Source of the DNA: Fibrobacter sp. UWEL
Lineage (GTDB): Bacteria > Fibrobacterota > Fibrobacteria > Fibrobacterales > Fibrobacteraceae
Direction: 5' to 3'
DNA length: 55,198 bases
Assembly: GCF_900142535.1 (NCBI RefSeq)
Contig: NZ_FRBE01000022.1
Location: 1-55,198, forward strand
A program made the translations under genes and the position numbers. Position 1 is the first letter of the stretch. Each line of letters begins with the position of its first letter. The notes under the pieces are model-generated. The model was not told the origin of the DNA. It worked only from the letters and a program-made list of their open reading frames with translations, and made no database searches. Shown here piece by piece: positions 31,825 to 40,609 of this stretch.

Positions 31825-33441
31825 TTAGCTGTTATTTGCAGAAACGAAAATGTGACCTTCCTGAACGGCGTCCACCTTGATGGACTGGCCTGCTTCAATG
31901 ATTTCCCCGCGGGTATGTACGTCCAGTAATTTGGTTGTACCATCGGCAGTTGTAAAAGCTGCTTGGCCCACCGGGCGAAGGAATGTCTTAGCCACGCCAA
32001 TGGTTCCTACTGCAATCTCCTGGATTGATTCCGTGGGGGAGGCTGCGGTTTCAAGGTCGGTCTTTAGCATAGGAGTCCAGCCTTCGGGCAGAAGGGGAAT
32101 CAAGTACTTGCTAGCCGCAATGGGGAATACAAGGGCGATGGCCGCGCACACAAGCATGTAGAATAAACCGAACAGCCAGGGAAGTGCGTCAAATGTTTCT
32201 TCGGCGGCCTCCGGAACGTATTCAGGGATATTGCCGGGGTCGTAGCTGGTAGCAAGAGCTATAATCATGCAGATGATACCACCGATACCAAAGAGGAATG
32301 TACCAGGCATCACGAAAATTTCCACCAGGAAGAGAATGACGCCTGCAATCAGGAGGATTGCGGGAAGCATGCCGTCCAGCTGGGGTGCGAACTGACCTAG
32401 GAATACAACACCAATAAGGATGATACCTGCAATGCCAAAGAAGCCAAAACCAGGAGTCTTGAACTCGATGTAGAGGGCGCCGAAGCCGAGAATCAGCAGG
32501 AGTCCGCTGATGGCTGCAATGGCGTTAGCAATGTCTTCGCCCATGGTTGTTTCCACTTCGCTTTTCTTCTCAATGGATAGGGCTGTTTCAAATTCGTCGC
32601 GACCGGGGAAAGTTCCTTGGGAGAATCCTAATTCTTGAGCTTCCTTATCGGTCATGGTCAAAAGTTCGCCTTCCTTCACCAGAATTTTGGGTGAACCCCA
32701 GAACTTCTTGTCGGCTTCGCTCATGACGGCGTATTTGGGAGATTCAATGACCATGGTGGTGTCGCGGGCGGTTTTCTTGCCTGCATCCAACTTAGTCTTC
32801 AATTCCAGAACTTCAAGTTCCGGAGTTACGAAAGCTGTGGTCAGCAATTCGGGATAGCCGTTTTTCTGAGCCAGGTTGCGGAACTTGGCGCGGAGGGGAG
32901 ACTGAACCTTTTCTCCGATAATCTGGGGGGCGCCACCAGCACTTTGAAGGATAGGGGCGCAGTCGCCGATGGTGGTTGATTCCATCATATAAAGTTTGTT
33001 GCAGGCCAGAGCAATGAGGCTACCTGCGCTAATGGCTTTCTTCTTCACGAAGGCAATGGTTTGGGGACCGCGAACGGCCATGATGGTATCCACGATGTCG
33101 AAGGCTGCGTCCAGGCGACCGCCAAAAGTATTGATTTCGAAAATGATGTAGTCCGGTTTTTGTTCCAGGGCTTCACCGATGGCGCGGGCGCAGAACTCGT
33201 ACATGGCCGGTTCCACGTCACCTTCCAGCTTGATCCAAACAGCGTGCTTTTTCGCAGCAGCCTTGGCGGTGGAATCTGTGGCTACAGGGCCGGGGAGGCT
33301 GGAGTCGGTTGCAGCAATTGCTGCCTCGACAATATGTTTGTCATTCCGAGCCGTAGTCGAGGAATCTTGACTAGCGGTATTTGCAAAGGCGAATGCAGCA
33401 AATACAGCCAAAAAACAAAGAATTTTAGTTACAAACTTCAT
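31825..33441 (-). CDS. nfeD: NfeD-family membrane serine protease-like protein
   Basis: 538 residues. The signal peptide ends near AFAFA (residue 20). A ClpP/SppA-like domain (about 70-260) has FEINTFGGRLDAAFDIVDTI and AISAGSLIAL with the presumed nucleophilic Ser. Several transmembrane helices (about 300-435) and a C-terminal OB-fold NfeD domain (GTIGVAKTFLRPVGQA ... GQSIKVDAVQ) follow. Long NfeD proteins of this plan work with flotillins, as the adjacent floA implies. Residues about 23-35, right after the signal peptide, are encoded by a short dispersed repeat (33339-33374) read in frame. Upstream, TATACA lies 8 bases before the ATG with no ribosome-binding site, another leaderless candidate. 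Confidence 0.93.
   Translation of the reverse strand: MKFVTKILCFLAVFAAFAFANTASQDSSTTARNDKHIVEAAIAATDSSLPGPVATDSTAKAAAKKHAVWIKLEGDVEPAMYEFCARAIGEALEQKPDYIIFEINTFGGRLDAAFDIVDTIMAVRGPQTIAFVKKKAISAGSLIALACNKLYMMESTTIGDCAPILQSAGGAPQIIGEKVQSPLRAKFRNLAQKNGYPELLTTAFVTPELEVLELKTKLDAGKKTARDTTMVIESPKYAVMSEADKKFWGSPKILVKEGELLTMTDKEAQELGFSQGTFPGRDEFETALSIEKKSEVETTMGEDIANAIAAISGLLLILGFGALYIEFKTPGFGFFGIAGIILIGVVFLGQFAPQLDGMLPAILLIAGVILFLVEIFVMPGTFLFGIGGIICMIIALATSYDPGNIPEYVPEAAEETFDALPWLFGLFYMLVCAAIALVFPIAASKYLIPLLPEGWTPMLKTDLETAASPTESIQEIAVGTIGVAKTFLRPVGQAAFTTADGTTKLLDVHTRGEIIEAGQSIKVDAVQEGHIFVSANNS
33339..33374. repeat. Dispersed TGTCATTC-GAG repeat inside nfeD
   Basis: Begins TGTCATTCCGAGC and ends GAGGAATCTTGACTAG. 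It is a variant of the GTCATTCTGAGCGAAG-type intergenic repeat seen at 43955. Here it is read as part of the protein (DSSTTARND) immediately after the signal peptide, without breaking the frame. Confidence 0.7.
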
Positions 33442-33519
33442 ACTACCAATGTATAAAGTTTTCGTGTCACAGGAGTGCCAAAATATGGGATTTCTTATGA
33501 AAAATCCATTTCAATAAAT

Positions 33520-33549
33520 AAAGGCCGCGCCATTGATGGTGCGACCTTT
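33520..33549 (-). terminator. Intrinsic terminator after sufD
   Basis: On the minus strand, AAAGGTCGCACCAT pairs with ATGGCGCGGCCTTT apart from mismatches, and the hairpin is followed by ATTTATTG. The T run is short, so the strength is uncertain. Confidence 0.6.
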
Positions 33550-33570
33550 GAATGTTTAAGGGTTTGTTTT

Positions 33571-34578
33571 TTACAATCCTGCTAGAACCTGCATCAACCT
33601 CTTTTTGGCGGGGCCATCGTTTAGGGGCAGGAACAGTTCCTTGGCGAAGGATTTCATGAGCATCTTTTGGGCAGTGGCGGTGGGAATGCCGCGGCTGGTC
33701 AGATAGAACATCTGGTCGTTATCCAGTTCGCCGCAGGTGTTGCCGTGGGTGCATTCCACGTCGTCGTGATAAATCTTCAGGACGGGCTTTACGGAAACGC
33801 TGGATTCGTCGCCCAGCAGGATGGTGTTTACCAGCTGGCTGGAGTTCACCTGGCTGCAGTGATCGCCAACGATAACGCTGCCGTCATAGCTTACGTAGGA
33901 ACTTTCGTCCAGCAGGTTGCGGGCGAACTGAGAGCTGACAGTGTTGGGGGCGTTATGACGGATGGTCAAGCGCTGATGCTTGCTGGCGGAACCTTTCAAT
34001 ATGGACAAACTGCGGTAATCGAAGTTGGCGCCTTCGCCGTTCAGATCCACATCAATGCTGATGCGGCCAATGCCAGCGTCCTGCAGGATGTTGGAAAAAT
34101 GAACGATTGAGTTGGCGGCCTGCCTGATCACAAAGTGACGGAACTGCAGGGGCAATTCGTTGGCGGGATTTGCAAAGAAAATTTCCAGCTCGGCGCCTTC
34201 TTCAACGGTGATGTCGAAACGTTCGGCGGCAATTTCGTGCTGAACCTTGTTGTCCAGAATTTCAAGGGAAATCTTGGCGTTCTTGCCGATGGTGAAAATG
34301 CTGTGGCCGAAATCGTCGCGGCTCTTGATGAGACCCATTTCGGTTTCGCCTTCCGCAAAATCCTTCTTCATAGCGGGAGCCGCTTTTGCAATGGGCAAAA
34401 GGGCGGCGATATCCGTCTCGTTTTCAAAAATACTTGCGGAACCTTCCTGCGTATTCAGAATATTGGGAATCTTATAGACCGGGAAGAAACTCCACAGCTC
34501 GTTATTGCGCTTGGGCATGCCAAGGGCATTGATGCGAGCCTGGGCGGCCTGTGCTAATTCAGTATTGGTATAGCTCAT
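33571..34578 (-). CDS. sufD: Fe-S cluster assembly scaffold protein SufD
   Basis: 335 residues, shorter than E. coli SufD (about 420) but typical of compact versions. It partners SufB and the ATPase SufC in building iron-sulfur clusters in the cytoplasm. The beta-helix core shows repeated acidic and aromatic strands. The family end is clear: DDVECTHGNTCGELDNDQMFYLTSRGI followed by AQKMLMKSFAKE. The His-Gly pair and the Cys in this stretch are the conserved scaffold residues. The start has GAGG six bases upstream in the 12-bp gap after sufC. No sufB gene lies next to it. Confidence 0.93.
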   Translation of the reverse strand: MSYTNTELAQAAQARINALGMPKRNNELWSFFPVYKIPNILNTQEGSASIFENETDIAALLPIAKAAPAMKKDFAEGETEMGLIKSRDDFGHSIFTIGKNAKISLEILDNKVQHEIAAERFDITVEEGAELEIFFANPANELPLQFRHFVIRQAANSIVHFSNILQDAGIGRISIDVDLNGEGANFDYRSLSILKGSASKHQRLTIRHNAPNTVSSQFARNLLDESSYVSYDGSVIVGDHCSQVNSSQLVNTILLGDESSVSVKPVLKIYHDDVECTHGNTCGELDNDQMFYLTSRGIPTATAQKMLMKSFAKELFLPLNDGPAKKRLMQVLAGL

Positions 34579-34590
34579 TCGTCGCCTCAG

Positions 34591-35337
34591 TTACTTTTCT
34601 TCGATCCAGTCGTAGCCCTGTTCTTCCAGCTTCAAGGCCAGTTCCGGACCGCCGCTCAAAATGATCTTGCCGTGGCGCAGCACATGAACGTAGGTGGGCT
34701 TGATGTAGTCCAGCAAACGCTGGTAGTGGGTCACGAGAATCACGGCCTTTTCGGGGCTCATGATGTGGTTGATGCCGTTTGCAACGATGCGCAGAGCGTC
34801 AATGTCCAGGCCGGAGTCGGTTTCGTCCAGGAAGGAAACCTTTGGGTCCAGAATTGCCATCTGGAGAATTTCGTTACGCTTCTTTTCGCCGCCGGAGTAG
34901 CCCTCGTTGACGCCGCGGTCGCGGTAACGGTTGTCCATTTCCAGAAGTTCCATCTTTTCTTCGCAGAGCTTCTTGAAGTCTTCGGCGCTCATTTCCGGGA
35001 GACCCAGGAAGTTACGCTTGGAGTTCAGTGCCATCTGCAAAAATTCCACGTTGTTTACGCCCGGAATTTCGGTGGGGTACTGGGTGCTGATGAACAGGCC
35101 GGAGTTGGCGCGTTCGCAGATTTCCATGTCAAGCAGATTCTTGCCGTCCAGTTCCACAACGCCATCGTTCACGGTGTAGGCGGGGTGGCCTGCGATCACC
35201 TTGGAAAGGGTGCTCTTGCCGGAACCGTTGGGACCCATGATGGCGTGGACTTCGCCGGGCTTTACTTCCAGGTTGATACCCTTCAAAATCTGGGTTCCGT
35301 CTTCGATACTTGCTTTAAGGTTCTTGATGCTTAACAT
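34591..35337 (-). CDS. sufC: Fe-S assembly ATPase SufC
   Basis: 248 residues from the ATG at 35337, chosen over an upstream in-frame start because GAGGA sits five bases before it and the product then begins MLSIKNLKA like other SufC proteins. Motifs are Walker A GPNGSGKST (35-43), the signature YSGGEKKRNEILQMA, and Walker B with the SufC-specific FLDETDSGLDIDALR. It hydrolyses ATP to drive shape changes in SufBD. It lies 57 bp after dnaG on the same strand and 12 bp before sufD. No sufB, sufS or sufE is adjacent in this window. Confidence 0.96.
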   Translation of the reverse strand: MLSIKNLKASIEDGTQILKGINLEVKPGEVHAIMGPNGSGKSTLSKVIAGHPAYTVNDGVVELDGKNLLDMEICERANSGLFISTQYPTEIPGVNNVEFLQMALNSKRNFLGLPEMSAEDFKKLCEEKMELLEMDNRYRDRGVNEGYSGGEKKRNEILQMAILDPKVSFLDETDSGLDIDALRIVANGINHIMSPEKAVILVTHYQRLLDYIKPTYVHVLRHGKIILSGGPELALKLEEQGYDWIEEK

Positions 35338-35394
35338 GTTTTCCTCGTTTATAAACTTTTCTTTTGTGTCCGCCGGTCTCAAGGTTCTGTGATC

Positions 35395-37476
35395 CTAGAA
35401 TCCCATATCGTCGTCGTTGTTGAATTCGTCTGCGCCGTAGGAATAATCTTCCTCTTCGGGAGGTTCTTCCATGGCCTCGGGCGGCATATCGGGTGGAGGA
35501 CCGAAGTCCGGCTGATCAAATTCCTGGGGAGGCGTTTCCATCTGGTTGGGTTCCGTTTGGTAAGACTCAGACTGGTACGTTTCCTGCGGGGCGCTCTGCA
35601 TTTCGGGCAGGGCTGCCTGGAACTGGATCAGCTGGGCCTTGCTTCGCACGACCTGATCTGCAAAGGCGTCAATCTGGATTTTCTCCGCGTTCAGCAGGTT
35701 GTTAATGGTCTGCATTCCCTGGGTGAACTTGGTCATCTTCATGCGGGTGTTCACACGTTCCATGGTATCCAGGGGGAGTTCCTTTTTCTGGCGGTCGCAA
35801 AGCTTTGTGGAAAGCACCGTCAGAGTCTGGTAGAACTCGTAGATTTCCTGAGGGGGCTTCCATAGCTCGTCGGGCAGACCTTCAATGAAGCTCTGCATTT
35901 CCTTAGATACGCTTTCGTAAAGAACCTGCGGGTTGTGACTTCCTGTTTCGGCGTACAACGCCACGATGGTGTTGACGAATTCGTCTACCAGGGGGGATTC
36001 GAACATCTGGATGCCGCTGGCGGCCCAGTCCATGTCGAAGTATTCCAGCGCACGTTCCATCAGGGACGGATTGCGCAACAGCAAATTGGCGAATCGAATT
36101 TCAATAGGCGGGATGGCGTGCCACTGGATGGCCGCTTCCTGCACTTGGGGTGCCGCAGCCTGCTGAGGGCGCTTGTCCTGCTTGAGGGGGCGGACTTGGG
36201 ACAGGGAACGGTCCGTATTGAATCGTTCGGAGATGAGCTTCAAGTATTGATTTTGAAGCTCACGATCGGCAATGCTCTTGACTAGGGACTTTGCGTAACT
36301 GACAAAGCCCGCTCTTTCTTCGGGACTGCGCAGGTCCTTGCGGCTAGCCAGATAGTTCAGCCAGTCATCTGCGGTTGTAAGTGCCCTTCTAAAGGCGTCT
36401 GGACCCTGTTCGTTCACGAAGTTATCAGGGTCGATCTTTGTTCCGTCGGGTCTAGACAGCGCGAAAACTCGGGGCGCAATTCCCTTGGGCAACACAATCT
36501 CGAGGCTGCGCATGGTTGCCTTTTGTCCGGCGGCGTCTCCGTCAAAAACTAGATAGGCGGTCTTGGCATAGCGGGCAAGAATGCTGGCGTGAGTTTCCGT
36601 CAGGGCGGTTCCGGAGGCGGCTACCACGTTGGTAACCCCACCTTGATAGAGGCTAATCATATCGAAGTAGCCTTCCACGATGATGACCGCATTTTCTTTC
36701 GCAATGCTCTGGCGGCTGTGATGAAGTCCAAACAGAATGTCGCTCTTGTGATAGAGGGCGGATTCCGGACTGTTCATGTACTTTGCCGGCTTAAAATTGG
36801 GGTCCTTGTTCTCGCTCAGGTCGCGACCACCGAAGGCTACGATCATGCCGGAAATGTTCTGGATGGCAATCATCAGGCGGTCGCGGAACTTGTCGGAGAT
36901 GCCTCCATGTTCCTTCTCTACAGCAAGGCCTGCCTTCACGCAGTCCGCCGGAGAAAAACCGTTCTTGACGGCGTAACCAATAAAGCCTTCTCTTCCATCG
37001 GGGGCGTAACCGATGTGGAACTTCTGGCGGGTTTCCGCTGTAATGTGGCGGCTATTCAGATAGGCCATCGCCTTTTCGCTCATGGTGAGCTGCTGCTCGA
37101 ACCACTGGCAGGCCAGTTCATTTAGCTTTCGGACCTGTTCACGTTCCTCGATGGCTTCCGCATTTTCGGGGGCGCCAAGCTGAGGCAGCGTAAAGTGAGA
37201 AAAGTTTGCTACCCATTCCACGGCTCCCTTAAAGTCCATCTTTTCGTGCTCTTGCACAAACTTGAAAACGTCACCGGCGGCTCCGCAGGCAAAACACTTG
37301 TAGATACCTAGGGACGGGTTTACGTTCATGGAGGGGGAGCGGTCGTCGTGGAAAGGACATACTCCAAGATAGCGCCCATTTCCGGAGCGCTTCAACGGCA
37401 AAAAACTCTCAATGACGGCTGCAATGTCCGTCTGAGATTTTAACTGCTGAATGATTTCATTGGAGTAAAAAGCCAC
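35395..37476 (-). CDS. dnaG: DNA primase DnaG
   Basis: 693 residues from a GTG at 37476. This start gives the family opening (AFYSNEIIQQLKSQTDIAAVIE), and TATCTT lies seven bases upstream. A TTG at 37527 would add 17 unusual residues and overlap the previous gene. The zinc-ribbon has Cys40, His43, Cys61 and Cys64 (CPFHDDRSPS ... CFACG). The TOPRIM core has AVIIVEGYFDMISLYQGG and YLVFDGDAAG. The C-terminal helicase-binding part is followed by an acidic, Gln/Pro-rich tail of about 80 residues ending in EEDYSYGADEFNNDDDMGF, which ordinary primases lack. It makes RNA primers for replication. Confidence 0.95.
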   Translation of the reverse strand: MAFYSNEIIQQLKSQTDIAAVIESFLPLKRSGNGRYLGVCPFHDDRSPSMNVNPSLGIYKCFACGAAGDVFKFVQEHEKMDFKGAVEWVANFSHFTLPQLGAPENAEAIEEREQVRKLNELACQWFEQQLTMSEKAMAYLNSRHITAETRQKFHIGYAPDGREGFIGYAVKNGFSPADCVKAGLAVEKEHGGISDKFRDRLMIAIQNISGMIVAFGGRDLSENKDPNFKPAKYMNSPESALYHKSDILFGLHHSRQSIAKENAVIIVEGYFDMISLYQGGVTNVVAASGTALTETHASILARYAKTAYLVFDGDAAGQKATMRSLEIVLPKGIAPRVFALSRPDGTKIDPDNFVNEQGPDAFRRALTTADDWLNYLASRKDLRSPEERAGFVSYAKSLVKSIADRELQNQYLKLISERFNTDRSLSQVRPLKQDKRPQQAAAPQVQEAAIQWHAIPPIEIRFANLLLRNPSLMERALEYFDMDWAASGIQMFESPLVDEFVNTIVALYAETGSHNPQVLYESVSKEMQSFIEGLPDELWKPPQEIYEFYQTLTVLSTKLCDRQKKELPLDTMERVNTRMKMTKFTQGMQTINNLLNAEKIQIDAFADQVVRSKAQLIQFQAALPEMQSAPQETYQSESYQTEPNQMETPPQEFDQPDFGPPPDMPPEAMEEPPEEEDYSYGADEFNNDDDMGF

Positions 37477-37483
37477 GGGGCTC

Positions 37484-37489
37484 AAGATA
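37484..37489 (-). promoter_or_regulatory. -10 box of dnaG, leaderless arrangement
   Basis: TTTTGCTATCTTGAGCCCC runs directly into the GTG start on the minus strand. It is nearly the same as the ribE promoter (TTTGCTATCTTGCGCCCC). Confidence 0.55.
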
Positions 37490-37513
37490 GCAAAATGCGT
37501 TGCTTCCTTGGCT

Positions 37514-38626
37514 TTAGGCTCTGACAAGACGGCTGATAATCTGGTCTACATCCGTAAAGGCGCACACCGGCAGGCTAATGGCCATCTGGGTTGCCTTCTT
37601 TGCGTTGGGGGAGGGGGCTTGCTGTAAACCCCTGAAACAGGGCTGGTTCTGAAGGGTTTCCGGGTAGTGAATGCAGAACGGCACATCGGCCTGCTTCAAC
37701 AGGGCTATAAAGGCTTCGCGGTTCTGGGCCAGCAAGGTGTACTGGGCATAGGTACTGAAATTCCTAGAATCCAGAGCTTGAGGGGTGACCTGCAGGTCCG
37801 ATCCTCTAGTATTATTCCATACATCCAGGAAGAAACGGTCGTACTTTCGGGCGTTTTCTTCACGGATTTTCAGTTCGGCATCCAGATGGGAGAGCTTGAC
37901 GCGGAGGATTCCTGCCTGCAACGCGTCCAGACGGCTGTTCATGCCTAGAATCTGGTGGTCGTAATGTCCGGGACTGCCGTGGTTAGCGATCATCCGGATT
38001 TTTTCTTCTAGTTGGTAATCGCTTACAAAGAGCGCTCCGCCATCCCCGTAACAGCCCAAGGGTTTGGTAGGGTAGAAGCTGGTAATGGAAATGTCCCCGA
38101 AGGTACATGCCTTCTGGATTTGCCCAGCGACCACTCGGGTGGCGCCAAATGCCTGGGCGGCATCCTCTATAATCCAGAGACTGTGTTTTTGGGCAATTTC
38201 CCGCAGTTTTTCGAAGGGGGCACACTGCCCGAACAGGTCTACTGCAATGATCCCTCGGGTCTTTTCACTTACAAGACCTTGAACGCTGGCGGGGTCAATT
38301 TGCAGAGTTTTTAGGTCAATATCGGCAAATTTGGGGATTCCGCCTAGAAATGCCACGCTTTCCGCCGGGGCGATGAAGGTGAAGTCCGGCACAATGACTT
38401 CGTCACCGGGGCGTAAATCCAGGGTCATAAGGGCGATAGTCAGGGCGTCGGTACCGCTTCCGCAGGTAATTGCGGACCGGCCGGTGTAGTCCGACAGCTC
38501 TTTTTCTAGATTTTTCACCTGAGGACCGCCGATGAAGCAGCCGCTATCCAGCACTTCTTTCTCGACTTTTTCGAGTTCTTGCCTATAGGCATCTCGTTGT
38601 CCAACAAGATTTACGAAGGGAATCAT
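37514..38626 (-). CDS. DegT/DnrJ/EryC1/StrS-type aminotransferase
   Basis: 370 residues from the ATG at 38626, giving the family opening MIPFVNLVGQRDAYRQEL. TAACTT lies seven bases upstream. It is a PLP-dependent enzyme of the sugar-aminotransferase group: FIGGPQVKNLEKELSDYTG, the phosphate-binding CGSGTDALTIAL, DLFGQCAPF, EDAAQAFGA, and SFYPTKPLGCYGDGGA with the PLP lysine Lys188. These enzymes usually aminate a keto sugar bound to a nucleotide for surface polysaccharides or glycoproteins. No other sugar-nucleotide gene is adjacent (dnaG follows), so its substrate cannot be named. It could supply an amino sugar to the glycosyltransferases at 22057-25349, though they are far away. Confidence 0.9.
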   Translation of the reverse strand: MIPFVNLVGQRDAYRQELEKVEKEVLDSGCFIGGPQVKNLEKELSDYTGRSAITCGSGTDALTIALMTLDLRPGDEVIVPDFTFIAPAESVAFLGGIPKFADIDLKTLQIDPASVQGLVSEKTRGIIAVDLFGQCAPFEKLREIAQKHSLWIIEDAAQAFGATRVVAGQIQKACTFGDISITSFYPTKPLGCYGDGGALFVSDYQLEEKIRMIANHGSPGHYDHQILGMNSRLDALQAGILRVKLSHLDAELKIREENARKYDRFFLDVWNNTRGSDLQVTPQALDSRNFSTYAQYTLLAQNREAFIALLKQADVPFCIHYPETLQNQPCFRGLQQAPSPNAKKATQMAISLPVCAFTDVDQIISRLVRA

Positions 38627-38728
38627 GGCCCAAAAGTTAGAAATTTTTTGGTACCCCTTGAAATCTTTCAAATATTTACTAACTTTGAGCCAACATTTTT
38701 AAGTAGGTTTTCACCCGGAGATAATAAG

Positions 38729-38989
38729 GTGCCTCAACACAAGTCTTGCAAAAAGCGTTTGATTCAGGCCGAAAAGGCCAATGCACAGAACCGTTCCGCA
38801 CGTTCTGCTATCCGTACCAGCCTCAAGGCTATCCGTACTGCTGCAACTAAGGAAGAAGCTCTCAAGGAACTTCCCAACCTGTTCAGCCAGCTGGATAAGG
38901 CCGCTGCAAAGCATCGTGCAGGTTTCTGCGCTAACCGTGCAGCAAACTACAAGGCTAAGGCTGCTAAGGTTATCAATAGCCTCGCATAA
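38729..38989 (+). CDS. rpsT: 30S ribosomal protein S20
   Basis: 86 residues with a GTG start eight bases after GGAG. Longer frames upstream run through the divergent promoter region. The product PQHKSCKKRLIQAEKANAQNRS...RSAIRTSLKAIR and the closing HRAGFCANRAANYKAKAAKVINSLA fit S20, a primary 16S rRNA binder. It is monocistronic, divergent from the DegT gene, and ends at the strong terminator at 39028. A weak start codon is also used in E. coli rpsT, where it takes part in autoregulation; whether that holds here is unknown. Confidence 0.95.
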   Translation: MPQHKSCKKRLIQAEKANAQNRSARSAIRTSLKAIRTAATKEEALKELPNLFSQLDKAAAKHRAGFCANRAANYKAKAAKVINSLA

Positions 38990-39027
38990 TTAGCTCTTAT
39001 CAGCTAAGAAGCAACATCGCTTTTTCT

Positions 39028-39072
39028 CGAAAACCAGCGCGACGGACTCGCGCTGGTTTTCGGTCGTTTATA
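39028..39072 (+). terminator. Strong intrinsic terminator after rpsT
   Basis: Fourteen-bp perfect stem CGAAAACCAGCGCG/CGCGCTGGTTTTCG with loop ACGGACT, then TCGTTTATATTT. Confidence 0.9.
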
Positions 39073-39215
39073 TTTTACTTTGTAATAATAAATTTGTCTA
39101 GAAAAACGAGAAAAATGTCGTTTTTATTGCTTTTTGGAGTAAAATCCCATATATATTAAGGAATGAATCCAAAATTTTTTTATAGATTTGCGCATAGTAT
39201 TGTTAGGGATTAGTA

Positions 39216-40163
39216 ATGTCTTCAATTAATTTTGCTACACGTGAAATCAGCTGTAAAGTAGTTTACTACGGACCGGGCTTGAGTGGTAAGACCACCAACC
39301 TGCAGGTTATCCATCAGAAGATGCCTCAGGACAAGCGTACAGATATGGTGTCCTTGGCTACTGAAGGCGACCGTACTTTGTTCTTTGACTTTTTGCCGTT
39401 GAATCTCGGTGATATCAAGGGCTTTAAGACTCGTTTCCAGCTTTATACTGTTCCTGGTCAGGTTTATTACAACAGTACCCGTAAGCTGGTGCTTCGTGGT
39501 GTGGACGGCATCGTTTTCGTTGCCGACTCCCAGCGCTCCCGTCAGGCTGAAAACCTGGAAAGTTTGCAGAACCTTCGTCAGAACCTGCAGGATTACGGCA
39601 TGGATCTGGACGATATGCCTTTCGTGCTCCAGTACAACAAGCGCGATATGGACAATGTGTTTACTCTGGACGAACTGAATGCTGAACTTAATCCCCGCAA
39701 CATTCCGTTCTTCCCGGCAACCGCCCATAACGGTAAGGGCGTTGTGACCACCCTGAAGACGATCGCAATGCTTGTTATCGAAAAGTTCAACGTGAAGCAG
39801 GGCTTCCTCCGTCAGGCAGCCGCTAATGTCAACAATACTGGTGTTCACGATGTTTCCCTGACTAAGGATGGCGTTTCCGTGAAGGAACCGGCTCCTGCCG
39901 CTCCCGCTCCCCAGAGTGCTGCACCGTCTCCTTTCCGTATGCCGTCCTTCGCCGCAAAACCCGCTGCAGCTCCTGCTCAGCCCCAGTCTGCCGGTGCAGG
40001 TCTCTTCCAGAAGGGAGCTACGTCTTCCCCCTTCGGTCGACCCAAGGCTGCTACTGCAATTCCGCCCCGTATGCCGACTTTTGGCCGTGACGTGGCAAAA
40101 CCTGCCAACGAAGCTGCCGACGACGAAATCGAATTGCGTCCGTACGTTCCCAAGAAGAAATAA
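39216..40163 (+). CDS. mglA: MglA-like Ras-type GTPase with extended tail
   Basis: 315 residues. The GTPase domain (1-195) has P-loop GPGLSGKTT (19-27, Lys25), ATEGDRTLFFDF, switch-II TVPGQVYYN (80-82 PGQ instead of DxxG), and NKRD (141-144) for guanine. MglA sets cell polarity and drives motility in Myxococcus with its GAP MglB, which is the next gene (19-bp gap). Unlike the 195-residue Myxococcus protein, this one has about 120 extra C-terminal residues rich in Pro, Ala and Lys (KEPAPAAPAPQSAAPSPF ... PRMPTFGRDV), probably disordered and able to bind partners. Start ATG at 39216 after TTAGGG. Confidence 0.94.
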   Translation: MSSINFATREISCKVVYYGPGLSGKTTNLQVIHQKMPQDKRTDMVSLATEGDRTLFFDFLPLNLGDIKGFKTRFQLYTVPGQVYYNSTRKLVLRGVDGIVFVADSQRSRQAENLESLQNLRQNLQDYGMDLDDMPFVLQYNKRDMDNVFTLDELNAELNPRNIPFFPATAHNGKGVVTTLKTIAMLVIEKFNVKQGFLRQAAANVNNTGVHDVSLTKDGVSVKEPAPAAPAPQSAAPSPFRMPSFAAKPAAAPAQPQSAGAGLFQKGATSSPFGRPKAATAIPPRMPTFGRDVAKPANEAADDEIELRPYVPKKK

Positions 40164-40182
40164 CCGCTAAGGAGGCTGCATC

Positions 40183-40602
40183 GTGAGTGATTTTACCATT
40201 TATACAGATGATGCGGACAAAGTCCGCCGCCTGATGTCTGCTTACCAGGCAAGCGTTAAGGCCGAATACATCGTGCTTTGCCATCGCGACGGTTCTATCA
40301 TCGCCGAAGTTGGCTCCCTTGGCTTGGACGCTACTCCTCTGGCTGTGTTGAGCACGGCCTCCTTTGACTCCGCCCGTCAGGTGGGTCTTATGCTGGGTGG
40401 CGAAAACTTTAACTCTGTTTCCTACGCAGGTGACAACCGTTCCATCTACATTGCTCCGGTGGACCAGGCCCTGCTGTTGGTCCAGATTTTCCCGGGCAAC
40501 CGCCTGCCGAACCGCATCGACGACTTCAACCGCCTGTTGGTGGAAAAGCTGGTGGATGCAGTCCCCGCATTTACCCAGAATACTAGTCGCTTAGTCCGAT
40601 AG
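40183..40602 (+). CDS. mglB: MglB-like Roadblock/LC7 protein (GTPase partner)
   Basis: 139 residues, GTG start seven bases after AAGGAGG. A Roadblock/LC7 fold is indicated by EYIVLCHRDGSIIAEVGSLG, ATPLAVLSTASFDSARQVG and SIYIAPVDQALLLVQIFPGN. MglB dimers activate GTP hydrolysis by MglA and mark the lagging pole; the adjacent mglA fits this. It is followed 7 bp later by a DUF2914 protein, so the polarity module and the outer-membrane genes downstream may be one transcript. The C-terminus (TQNTSRLVR) is short. Confidence 0.92.
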   Translation: MSDFTIYTDDADKVRRLMSAYQASVKAEYIVLCHRDGSIIAEVGSLGLDATPLAVLSTASFDSARQVGLMLGGENFNSVSYAGDNRSIYIAPVDQALLLVQIFPGNRLPNRIDDFNRLLVEKLVDAVPAFTQNTSRLVR

Positions 40603-40609
40603 GCTCTTT

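Noticed and set aside
37474-37527. TTG at 37527 as the dnaG start
   Set aside because: It would add 17 residues atypical of primases and has no ribosome-binding site, whereas the GTG at 37476 gives the family N-terminus next to a -10 box.
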